The notes under the pieces are model-generated. The model ran no database searches and was not told where the DNA came from. It saw nothing but the letters and a program-made list of their open reading frames with translations. Of a DNA stretch of 64,000 nt, positions 49,722 to 57,773 are shown in pieces (the first letter of the stretch is position 1; each line of letters starts with the position of its first letter). A program made the translations under genes and the position numbers. The stretch is from Hyphomonas sp. Mor2. GTDB taxonomy: Bacteria > Pseudomonadota > Alphaproteobacteria > Caulobacterales > Hyphomonadaceae. The DNA lies in assembly GCF_001854405.1 (NCBI RefSeq), contig NZ_CP017718.1, positions 1,798,001-1,862,000 on the forward strand, in the 5' to 3' direction.

Positions 49722-50420
49722 TCATTTTGGCGCGAAAAAACCGTTTATCGTCAGGCGCGAATGGCTGGGCGTCGTTTCGAGCGCCACGTCATTTCGAATG
49801 ACGCCGCTATGCAATAGCGTTCCCGGATAGAGGATGAGGCTGTTAAAGGCCGCGTCACTTTCGCCGATCTTTTCAAAGTGCGGCGCCCCATCCGTGATGT
49901 ATCGCGCCGGCGGCAGACCAGATTCCGCCACGCCACCCTCCAGACTCTGTTTGTATTGCGGATAGCGCGCCTCGGTCACACGCTCGAATCCCGTGGCGCG
50001 ATGCCGAAAGAAGGCGGTGCCCCCATGTTCGGTATGATTTAGGTAGATCATCACCGCGACCTGCGCCTCGTCAAACCCATCAAAATGCGGCAGACGCTGA
50101 ATCGGGGTCAGGCGCTCAGGCGGCGAGGTGACGATGGAATACCAGGCTTGCCCCTGCCAGGCGCGCGGTTCGGATCCGGGTTCGGTGATCTGGTGCTCCG
50201 AAACGGTCTGGCACAGCGTTTCCAGCAATGCCGGCTCCACCGGCGCTCGCACGCCCGGATAATGCGGATTGATGCGTTGATAGGACTGCGCGCACGCCGC
50301 ATCGACGACGGCTTCCGGGTGTTTGAAAAAGTCGGAAACTTTGACGATCTTCGTGCGCTCGGTGCCGATTTCCTCGACCCGAACAGTTCCGGCATTTGTA
50401 TCGAACGGATTCACACTCAT
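49722..50420 (-). CDS. DUF6445-like (2OG-Fe(II) oxygenase-like) protein
   Basis: 232 residues, cytoplasmic. A His-x-Asp pair in LPHFDGFDEAQVAVMIYLN and a distal His in GTLLHSGVIRND, followed by Arg in SRLTINGFF, fit the double-stranded beta-helix of 2-oxoglutarate/Fe(II) oxygenases. Proteins of this kind recur beside halogenase-like flavoproteins and TonB receptors in Caulobacterales carbohydrate loci. It is divergent from the first halogenase gene across 119 bases in which I see no strong signal. Function unknown. Confidence 0.72.
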   Translation of the reverse strand: MSVNPFDTNAGTVRVEEIGTERTKIVKVSDFFKHPEAVVDAACAQSYQRINPHYPGVRAPVEPALLETLCQTVSEHQITEPGSEPRAWQGQAWYSIVTSPPERLTPIQRLPHFDGFDEAQVAVMIYLNHTEHGGTAFFRHRATGFERVTEARYPQYKQSLEGGVAESGLPPARYITDGAPHFEKIGESDAAFNSLILYPGTLLHSGVIRNDVALETTPSHSRLTINGFFAPK

Positions 50421-50539
50421 TTCCCAACAAATTCAACCGCCTGAAAGTATCACTAAACAGCTTACCCGGCTCCAAAAAACTGCTACACAAAGTGCGAGAG
50501 AGTGCCAGCAGAAAACTGAAAAAGGTTGCGTGCGAGACC

Positions 50540-52054
50540 ATGGTGAAACCCAACGCCCCGATCGAGAAAATCGTCATTGTCGGCGGCGGCTCCGCGGGCT
50601 GGATGACGGCGGCCGCGCTGGCCAATGATCTTGGTCGCTCGTGCGAGATTACCCTGATTGAATCAGAAGCCATCGGCACCGTTGGGGTCGGCGAAGCGAC
50701 GATCCCGCCCATCCGCTTTTTCAATCAGCGTCTCGGCATCGATGAGGCCACGTTCGTGCGCGAAACGCATGGGTCGTTCAAGCTCGGCATCGAGTTCATC
50801 GACTGGTCGCGCAAGGGACATGCCTATTTTCATCCCTTCGGGCATTACGGTGCGGAGTTTGACCAGGTCCCGTTCTACCAACACTGGATGCACGCCCATC
50901 TTGGCGGCGACACCGTGCCGATCGACGAGTATTCCATGGCCTGGGTGGCTTCCCGGAATGGCAAGTTCACGCACCCGCTTGCCGACCCGCGCAACGTCCA
51001 GTCCCGCTTCGACTATGCCTATCATTTCGACGCCACGCTTTATGCCGCCTATTTGCGGAAATATGCCGAGGCGCGAGGCGTACAGCGGGTGGAAGGCCGC
51101 GTCGTCAGGGCCGCTCAGGATCCGGAAACAGGCTTCCTCACGAGCGTCACGATGGAGGATGATCGCGCTTTTGAAGCTGACCTGTTCGTCGATTGCTCCG
51201 GCTTTTTCGGCCTGTTGATCGAAAAGACGCTGGAGACCGGATATGAGGACTGGTCCCACTGGCTGCCCTGCAACCGCGCCGTCGCGGTGCCGTGCGAAAA
51301 GACCTCGGCCATCCTGCCTTACACAAAGTCGACCGCGAAGACGGCGGGCTGGCAGTGGCGCATTCCGCTGCAACACCGGACCGGCAATGGCTACGTCTAT
51401 TGCAGTGAGTATCTCGACGCGGACACAGCCGAACAGACGCTGCTCTCCTCGCTCGATGGCGATCCGATCGCAGACCCCAAGCATCTGCGCTTCGTGACGG
51501 GGCGGCGCAACAAGTTCTGGAACAAGAATTGTGTCGCAATCGGACTGTCAGCCGGGTTCATGGAACCGCTGGAATCGACCAGCCTGCATCTCATTCAATA
51601 TGGCATCATGCGCCTGCTCGCCTTGTTCCCGGACAAGGCCATGTCGCCTCTACTCGCCGAGGAATATAATGCGTTGACCGTGGCCGAATATGAGCGGATC
51701 CGGGACTTCCTGATCCTGCACTATACGGCCACGACGCGCGATGACGATGCCTTCTGGCAGTATTGCGCCAACATGCCGATTCCGGACCGGCTCCGTTACA
51801 AGATCGACCATTTCCGCACGCATGGGATGATCATCTCGGATGAGCGCGAACTGTTCCATAATCCCAGCTGGATCGCGGTCTATCTCGGCCAGGACATTGT
51901 GCCTGAGCGGGCGCCCGCGATGACACGCCACCGCGCTGAGGTGCCGGTTCAGCAACGCATGCAGCAAATCCGAGCCGCCATGGCGCAGGCGGTCGAGGCG
52001 ATGCCCACGCATGAGGCGTTCATTGATCGCTATTGCAAATCAGCCTTGCAGTGA
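50540..52054 (+). CDS. Tryptophan 7-halogenase-like flavoprotein (copy 1)
   Basis: 504 residues. FAD motif VIVGGGSAGWMTAAALA, GVGEATIPPI, conserved Lys81 in HGSFKLGIEF (the PrnA Lys79 position), the halogenase-specific GWQWRIPLQHR (W-x-W-x-I-P) and MEPLESTSLHLIQ with the Glu used in catalysis. Flavin-dependent halogenases act on indoles with reduced FAD, but in TonB-receptor loci of this bacterial group such genes probably have a different substrate. ATG 50540 is chosen because the family begins a few residues before the FAD motif. Its 3' end overlaps the second copy by 25 bases. Confidence 0.88.
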   Translation: MVKPNAPIEKIVIVGGGSAGWMTAAALANDLGRSCEITLIESEAIGTVGVGEATIPPIRFFNQRLGIDEATFVRETHGSFKLGIEFIDWSRKGHAYFHPFGHYGAEFDQVPFYQHWMHAHLGGDTVPIDEYSMAWVASRNGKFTHPLADPRNVQSRFDYAYHFDATLYAAYLRKYAEARGVQRVEGRVVRAAQDPETGFLTSVTMEDDRAFEADLFVDCSGFFGLLIEKTLETGYEDWSHWLPCNRAVAVPCEKTSAILPYTKSTAKTAGWQWRIPLQHRTGNGYVYCSEYLDADTAEQTLLSSLDGDPIADPKHLRFVTGRRNKFWNKNCVAIGLSAGFMEPLESTSLHLIQYGIMRLLALFPDKAMSPLLAEEYNALTVAEYERIRDFLILHYTATTRDDDAFWQYCANMPIPDRLRYKIDHFRTHGMIISDERELFHNPSWIAVYLGQDIVPERAPAMTRHRAEVPVQQRMQQIRAAMAQAVEAMPTHEAFIDRYCKSALQ

Positions 52055-53538
52055 TCGGCGATAAAATCCTGATGCGCGGGTAGATCCTGGGTCGCGCGTG
52101 CGATCAGTTTCTGGACATCCTGCAGGAAGGCGCTCAGCTGTTCCGAGGACAGGCGATTGGCCATGACGTGAAAGCTTTTCGGCATCAGCCCCTGCCCGAT
52201 CATGACCTGCACCCAGCTCGATTGTCGGAACAGGTCGTCCGGGTCCTTGTACAAGAGCCCGTTGCCCTCAAACAGCGCCATCTTCTCGGTCAGGCTGTCC
52301 GGCACGGACATATTGCGGCAATAGCGCCAGAACTCGGAATCCTCGCGATCGGTGCGATGATAATGCAGGATCAGGAAGTCCCGAATAAGCTCATATTCAT
52401 GGCCGACCTGCCGGTTATATTCGATCTCGTTGGACGGATCGAAAGTCTTGTCCGGAAACAGCTCGATCAGCCGTGAGACGTTCGATTGAATGAGGTGGAT
52501 CGAGGTGGATTCCAGCGGCTCGAGAAAGCCGCTCGACAGGCCCAGCGAGACACAATTCTTGTGCCAGAACTTCTCCCGGCGCCCGGTCGTGAAGCTTAGC
52601 CGTTTCGGATCGCCCATCGGCGCGCCGTCGAGATTGGCCAGCAGCGTTTCGGCGACCTGCTCTTGCGTGGTGAACTGATCGCAGAAGACATGGCCGTTGC
52701 CGGTGCGATGCTGAAGCGGGATCCGCCATTGCCAGCCGGCCTCATGCGCCGTCGCTTTTGTGTACGGCAATAAGGGCTGGGTCGACTCGCAGCCAACCGC
52801 CATGGCGCCATTGCACGGCAACCAATGCGACCAGTCCTGATATCCCACGCCCAGAGCTTGCCCGATCAGCAGACCGCGAAAGCCGGAGCAGTCGACAAAC
52901 AGATCGCCTGAAATCGTCTCGCCCCGCTCCAGCGTCACCGACTGGATGAACCCCGTCTCTGGCGCCAGCGTGACATCCACGACCTTGCCTTCAACCCGCG
53001 TCACGCCATTGGCCTCGGCATTCTTGCGCAAGTATTTGGCATACAGCCCGGCATCGAAATGAAAGGCGTAAGCGAGCCCGGTCATGGACGTGTTGCCGAC
53101 CCGCTCCAACCGCCCGAACTGATGCGCGTAGGCGGCCTTGTGGTGGAGCGAATAATCCCACAGGCTTGCAGTGCTGCCTTCGGCGCGCGCTCTGAGCCAG
53201 TATTGATGGAAATGCAGGCTGGCGAGATTGATCCCGGCATCTCCGAATGTGTGCAGATAGCTCTCGCCAATATGGCCCCAATTGTTGAACTCAATGCCGA
53301 GCTTGAATGTGCCATTTGTCTCGCGGACAAACTCATCCTCGTTCAGGCCCAGAACGCCGTTTAACCGGCGGATCTGCGGGATCGTCGCCTCGCCCACACC
53401 CACCGTTCCGATGGCTTCTGATTCAATCAGGGTGATCTTGACCGACGGCCCAAGCAGGCGCGCCATCGCGGCCGCGGCAATCCATCCGGCCGTGCCCCCA
53501 CCGACAATAACAATCTGTTCCAGCTGCTGATTCTGCAT
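52030..53538 (-). CDS. Tryptophan 7-halogenase-like flavoprotein (copy 2)
   Basis: 502 residues, a diverged paralogue of the convergent copy 1. VIVGGGTAGWIAAAAMA, GVGEATIPQI, Lys79 in NGTFKLGIEF, GWQWRIPLQHR and LEPLESTSIHLIQ are intact, so both copies should be catalytically competent. It lies 113 bases downstream of the TonB receptor on the same strand, past a strong terminator, so expression may depend on read-through. Both copies end in Cys-Lys-x-x-Leu-Gln, and their coding ends overlap in antisense. Confidence 0.9.
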   Translation of the reverse strand: MQNQQLEQIVIVGGGTAGWIAAAAMARLLGPSVKITLIESEAIGTVGVGEATIPQIRRLNGVLGLNEDEFVRETNGTFKLGIEFNNWGHIGESYLHTFGDAGINLASLHFHQYWLRARAEGSTASLWDYSLHHKAAYAHQFGRLERVGNTSMTGLAYAFHFDAGLYAKYLRKNAEANGVTRVEGKVVDVTLAPETGFIQSVTLERGETISGDLFVDCSGFRGLLIGQALGVGYQDWSHWLPCNGAMAVGCESTQPLLPYTKATAHEAGWQWRIPLQHRTGNGHVFCDQFTTQEQVAETLLANLDGAPMGDPKRLSFTTGRREKFWHKNCVSLGLSSGFLEPLESTSIHLIQSNVSRLIELFPDKTFDPSNEIEYNRQVGHEYELIRDFLILHYHRTDREDSEFWRYCRNMSVPDSLTEKMALFEGNGLLYKDPDDLFRQSSWVQVMIGQGLMPKSFHVMANRLSSEQLSAFLQDVQKLIARATQDLPAHQDFIADHCKADLQ

Positions 53539-53595
53539 ATTCCGGTCTTAACCCGCTGCCGCGGTCCCGCCCAGAGGCGACACCCAAAAGTAGAG

Positions 53596-53623
53596 AAAAG
53601 GCCCGCACGCAGGCGGGCCTTTT
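53596..53623 (-). terminator. Rho-independent terminator after the carbohydrate TonB receptor
   Basis: 11-bp stem AAAAGGCCCGC / GCGGGCCTTTT with a 6-base loop, 28 bases past the receptor stop. The A- and T-tracts make it usable in both directions. Confidence 0.88.
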
Positions 53624-53651
53624 CGGGAGGAATCCAACTCGTTGTACCGAG

Positions 53652-56441
53652 TTAGAATTTCTTCGACACCGTGATGTTATAGGTAGTGCCATAAAGCTCG
53701 TGACGGCTTGGATAGGTCACGTTCGGATCGGTTGTTACATTCTCCGTGGCAAACGGTTCATCCGTCAGGTTGTACGCCTCAAGATTGACCGAGAAGCCCT
53801 CAAGCGGACCTTCATCCCACTCATAACCGATCTGAGCGTCGACAATCAGCGCGTCCAGCGCACTGGCGCCGATCAGGTTGTTGCCGAAGTCGATCACTTC
53901 CGCCCGGTATCCAGACCGATAACGCGCGCTCAGTCGGCCACGGAAACCGTAGTTTTCGTAGTAGACATCGCCTGACCAGACTTCGTCAGAATAGCCTGGA
54001 ATTTCGATCTCGTTGCCGTTCTCATCTTCCAGACCATTGTCGGCATAGGTGTAGCTTGCCGAGAAGCCGAAGCCTTGCAGGTCTTCAGGCAGGACATTGT
54101 CCAGGTTCATCCGCAGCGACGCTTCGAACCCTGAAATCGACCCGTCCGCAAAGTTGGTCGGACCACTCAATGTTGTCAGCTCAACGCCTGGGTTCGCGGC
54201 GAGGAAGGCATCACCGCCAGCAGCGAGGATAGACTGCGTGCCGTCAATCAGAAGGCTCCGATCCAGCACCCAGTTTGACAGGTCCTTGTGGAAGACCGCG
54301 ATGGCCAGGGCGGTTGTCGAGTCGAAATACTTTTCGAAGGCGAGATCGAATTGCGTCGACTCATAGGGCTGCAGGAATGGGTTGCCGCCGCCTTGATCGA
54401 AACAGGTCGTGGTCGGCGAGATGGTGCCGGTCAACACGTCTGGAACCTCGTCACCGTCAAGATCCTGACAGATCAGCGGGCTGAAGCCCAGAGACTGGTT
54501 CGCTGCAAGCTGGTCGAGACGGGCCCGTGTCAGGGTCTGTGCCGCGGCAAAGCGCAGGAACGTATCGTCCATGATCTCAAGGTTGAGGTTCAGGCTTGGC
54601 AGGAAGTTGTCATAGCTTTCCGAAACGGTCTGCGAAGACTGGTTCTGGCCAAAGGTCAGAGTACCGGTAGACGATTGCGTGGTCTCGACGAACTGGAAAC
54701 CGATATTGCCGAGCAGAGGCATCGTTCCGAGTTCGGTCTCGATATTCGCCATGGCGTAGAATGTATCGATCTCTTCTTCGACCACCCAGGCCGGACCCGT
54801 TCCTGGCTCCAGCGTATAGGTGCCATTGGCGACAAGCGCTGCAGGATCGTAGGCAATGATCGGAATACCCGTACCGCCAGCATCGGTCGCCCCCACGATG
54901 GCAGAGCTCGGGATCATGAGGAAACGCTGCCGCGTATCGGTTGGATCCGCTCCGTCCATCCAGGACGCATTGTTGCGCAGGAAGGTCCGGTTCAGCGAGA
55001 AGTCTTTCTCGCGCTCTGTCCGCAGGTAGCCACCGACAACGCTTGAGATAAACGGCACGTCAACCTCATACTCAGCATCCAGGCGAATTTGAGTGAGCTC
55101 ATCACTCACCTTCGGCTCGTTGATAAAGCCGACCTGGCCCCAACCGCCCGGGTCCGTCAGGACCACGACGGATGGATCTGTATAATCGAGCAATGAGTCG
55201 ATCGAATACTCGCCATCACCGTCGAAATTATAGGTCAGCGTGTCCTGCGCCCCGCTTCGAGCACCACCCGTACCGGCATAGGACTCATAGTCGATATCTT
55301 CACGATCCAGCGCCGAGTGGCTGAAGTCAGCTGTCAGCGTCAGGCGATCTGTGACCTCATAAGACGTGTTGACGCCAATCTGAAGGATTTCCGCCTCATT
55401 GCCTTCCGTATCGGTCCGCAGAATTGGAACCACGGCAGAATAAGTGGCGGTGTCAGCAAACCCGCTGCTGCCTGTGGTGCTGTCAAACTGTGCACCGGAC
55501 CAGGACGCGATTGGAGTTTCGACGCCCCGGAAGATACCGGCATCCTTGGTGTCGGTATAGAACCCGTCGACTGTGAAGTCCCAGCGATCATTTGGTTCAA
55601 ATTGCAGCGCACCTGCGATCGATGTGCGTTCAAACTCACGCGACACAACACCGGTCCGTGGGTTGTCCGATGGATAGACCAGGCCAGTCGCCGGATCGAT
55701 CGCGGTTTGACCGCTATTGGTTTTCAGCTCACGAGACGCAAACTGGGTCGGGTTGGATTGCGTGGTGATCGCCAGGCTCCAACCGACATTGCCCGCTTCG
55801 TTCTGATCAATCAGTGAGGCAAACAGGCGATAGCCATCTTCATCGAAGTCCGGGTTCAGCTGTCCGCTATCGTTGAAAACATACTTACCGGAGACATTGA
55901 TCTTGCGCTCCGTATAATCCAGCGGACGAACCGTGCGCAGGTCAACGGCACCCGCGATACCGGTCGCGGCAAGACGGGCATCCGGAGATTTGTAAACGAC
56001 CCCCTGAGCGATCAGTTCAGACGGGAACTGGTCAAACTCGATGCCGCGATTGTTGCCCGACGAAACCACTTCGCGTCCGTTCAGCAATGCCAGCGAGAAA
56101 TCCGGACCAAGACCGCGGATCGAGACCTGTTGTGCCCGGCCGCGCACACGCTGCGCCGTCACGCCTGGCAGGCGGGCGAGCGAGTCGGCGATGGAAAGGT
56201 CTGGAAGCTTACCGATGTCCTCGGCGGAAATCGCCTCGACAATGGATGTCGCATTCTTCTTGGCGTTCAGCGAGTTCTGGATCGACCCGCGAATACCCGT
56301 GACCTGGACGACGTCAAGCGTGGCTTGCTCGTCTTCCTCTTCGGCTGGCGCATCTTGCGCATAGACAGGCACACTCGCCGCCAGGGCAAGCGCCGCGGTT
56401 CCGAGCAACCAATTCTTTCTGCTGGTAAATGACTGTTTCAA
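53652..56441 (-). CDS. TonB-dependent outer-membrane receptor (carbohydrate locus)
   Basis: 929 residues: signal peptide (MKQSFTSRKNWLLGTAALAL...YAQ), TonB-box region DVVQVTGIR, plug domain (about 50-160, SIADSLARLPGVTAQRVRG, SIRGLGPDFSLALLNGREVV) and a barrel ending in terminal Phe (GTTYNITVSKKF). The start is TTG 56441, selected because GGGAGGA lies 5 bases upstream and the signal peptide begins there; longer frames have no such support. Its promoter region holds two 18-bp TTTGCA-armed inverted repeats. By analogy with maltose receptors of Caulobacter-type loci and the GH13/GH97 neighbours, it probably imports alpha-gluco-oligosaccharides. Confidence 0.92.
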   Translation of the reverse strand: MKQSFTSRKNWLLGTAALALAASVPVYAQDAPAEEEDEQATLDVVQVTGIRGSIQNSLNAKKNATSIVEAISAEDIGKLPDLSIADSLARLPGVTAQRVRGRAQQVSIRGLGPDFSLALLNGREVVSSGNNRGIEFDQFPSELIAQGVVYKSPDARLAATGIAGAVDLRTVRPLDYTERKINVSGKYVFNDSGQLNPDFDEDGYRLFASLIDQNEAGNVGWSLAITTQSNPTQFASRELKTNSGQTAIDPATGLVYPSDNPRTGVVSREFERTSIAGALQFEPNDRWDFTVDGFYTDTKDAGIFRGVETPIASWSGAQFDSTTGSSGFADTATYSAVVPILRTDTEGNEAEILQIGVNTSYEVTDRLTLTADFSHSALDREDIDYESYAGTGGARSGAQDTLTYNFDGDGEYSIDSLLDYTDPSVVVLTDPGGWGQVGFINEPKVSDELTQIRLDAEYEVDVPFISSVVGGYLRTEREKDFSLNRTFLRNNASWMDGADPTDTRQRFLMIPSSAIVGATDAGGTGIPIIAYDPAALVANGTYTLEPGTGPAWVVEEEIDTFYAMANIETELGTMPLLGNIGFQFVETTQSSTGTLTFGQNQSSQTVSESYDNFLPSLNLNLEIMDDTFLRFAAAQTLTRARLDQLAANQSLGFSPLICQDLDGDEVPDVLTGTISPTTTCFDQGGGNPFLQPYESTQFDLAFEKYFDSTTALAIAVFHKDLSNWVLDRSLLIDGTQSILAAGGDAFLAANPGVELTTLSGPTNFADGSISGFEASLRMNLDNVLPEDLQGFGFSASYTYADNGLEDENGNEIEIPGYSDEVWSGDVYYENYGFRGRLSARYRSGYRAEVIDFGNNLIGASALDALIVDAQIGYEWDEGPLEGFSVNLEAYNLTDEPFATENVTTDPNVTYPSRHELYGTTYNITVSKKF

Positions 56442-56669
56442 CTGTTCCTCCCTGAAACATGCACGCTGTCCGTGGCACTCCACCACGATCTGACACAATC
56501 TGTGTATTGCAAATTTATGAAAACGCCAAGCCCTTTCGCATACTTGTCATGTATTTTCGCAAGCAGGATGTGACCAAAATACATCATTATCGGCCAATAC
56601 TGGCGCTTCAGGGGGCTTTTGAGCCGCCTCCTAATGGGAAAATTGACCTAAATCAGGCGAAGAATCACC

Positions 56670-56687
56670 TTTGCAAAGCTTCGCAAA
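56670..56687. promoter_or_regulatory. LacI-type operator candidate 1, TonB receptor promoter
   Basis: TTTGCAAAGCTTCGCAAA, an 18-bp inverted repeat with one mismatched pair. The first 11 bases recur at 61388-61398 in the amylase/GH97 promoter. Confidence 0.6.
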
Positions 56688-56689
56688 TT

Positions 56690-56707
56690 TTTGCAAAGGG
56701 GTGCAAA
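56690..56707. promoter_or_regulatory. LacI-type operator candidate 2, TonB receptor promoter
   Basis: TTTGCAAAGGGGTGCAAA, six-base arms TTTGCA/TGCAAA around six bases. Its start is exactly 20 bases from that of candidate 1, about two helical turns, so cooperative binding is possible. Confidence 0.55.
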
Positions 56708-56736
56708 TTTATGAAAAAGCACTCGTTATGCGCGCA

Positions 56737-57756
56737 TCAGGGGGCGCCGCAGGACGAGCGAATAATCAACTCCGCCGGAATTCGATCCTGATCCGGACCG
56801 CGCTGCCCGGAGGAATCGAGCAGCTTGGACACCAGCATCCGGCCGGCTTTGCTCGTATCCTGATCAACGGTCGTCAGGGGCACCTCGGCATAGACCCCAA
56901 ACGGGACATTATCATAGCCCACGATCGAGATGTCTTCGGGCACTGACAGGCCCGCTCTTCGGATCGCCTGCATGGCGCCAAGCGCAATCAGGTCACTGGC
57001 CGCAAACACCGCATCAAACTCGGTCTTCTGAGCGATCAGAGATTCCACGACCGCGCGGGCCGAGGCGACCTGGAAGTGCGATGGGACAATCAGGCGATCT
57101 TCATAGGTCAGCCCGGATAGCTCCAGCCCTTCGCGATAACCGCGCAGACGCTGCGCTGCCTCTGGCGCATCCGTGTCGCCAAGGAAGATGATCTTCTTCC
57201 GACCGAGCCTGGCAAGATGCGTGGTGGCCCGGCGACCGCCGGCCACATTGTCACTGCCGACCGAACAATAGGCCTGCTCCGGCAGCGACGCGCCCCAGAC
57301 GACAAACCGGTCCTCGACCTCGGACAGGCGATTGAACGCGTCGTGCAAGGTCGATTGTCCGAGGAAGATCACGCCATCGGAACGACTGGTCGACATCGCG
57401 GTAGCCAGTTCGTCATAAGAGGAGGGCGCGATATAGCTCAGCAGGATGTCGCAGCCGCGCTCACGGGCGGCATCACCAATACCGGCGAGCAGTTCGAAAA
57501 AGAATGGATCTGCCATTCGCCCTTCGCGGCTTTGCGGGCGCGGCACAACGATGGCAATGGTGGCGTTCGCGCCAATCGGCCCGGCTGGCATATAGGCGCG
57601 AAACGGATAATCCATCTCGCGCGCCAGCTTCCAGATCTTCTGCTTGGTACGAACATTGACCGCCGGGCTGTCATTCAGCGCGCGCGAAGCGGTGGAAATG
57701 GACACCCCTGCCAGTTTGGCAAGATCCTCCAGACGTGTTGTCGGCTTGGTCTCCAT
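56737..57756 (-). CDS. LacI family transcriptional regulator
   Basis: 339 residues: N-terminal HTH and hinge (about 8-60, LEDLAKLAGVSISTASRALN) and a periplasmic-binding-like sugar domain (about 65-330, ending in the VDQDTSKAGRMLVSKLLD stretch). GGAGGG precedes ATG 57756. It is the third gene of the amylase - alpha-glucosidase - regulator operon and probably represses the surrounding alpha-glucan genes through the TTTGCA sites; maltose-type sugars would be the inducer. Inference from position and site symmetry. Confidence 0.93.
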   Translation of the reverse strand: METKPTTRLEDLAKLAGVSISTASRALNDSPAVNVRTKQKIWKLAREMDYPFRAYMPAGPIGANATIAIVVPRPQSREGRMADPFFFELLAGIGDAARERGCDILLSYIAPSSYDELATAMSTSRSDGVIFLGQSTLHDAFNRLSEVEDRFVVWGASLPEQAYCSVGSDNVAGGRRATTHLARLGRKKIIFLGDTDAPEAAQRLRGYREGLELSGLTYEDRLIVPSHFQVASARAVVESLIAQKTEFDAVFAASDLIALGAMQAIRRAGLSVPEDISIVGYDNVPFGVYAEVPLTTVDQDTSKAGRMLVSKLLDSSGQRGPDQDRIPAELIIRSSCGAP

Positions 57757-57773
57757 CTCAATTCCCTCCGGCG

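Larger units (their letters stand above)
56508..56717. repeat. 16-bp direct repeat in the receptor promoter region
   Basis: TGCAAATTTATGAAAA occurs at 56508-56523 and again at 56702-56717, 194 bases apart. The distal copy overlaps the right arm of the second operator-like site. The region 56442-56736 has no gene that I can support. Confidence 0.7.

Noticed and set aside
56442-56498. TonB receptor start further upstream at 56498
   Set aside because: The extra residues are not signal-like and have no ribosome binding site; TTG 56441 has an ideal one followed by a proper signal peptide.
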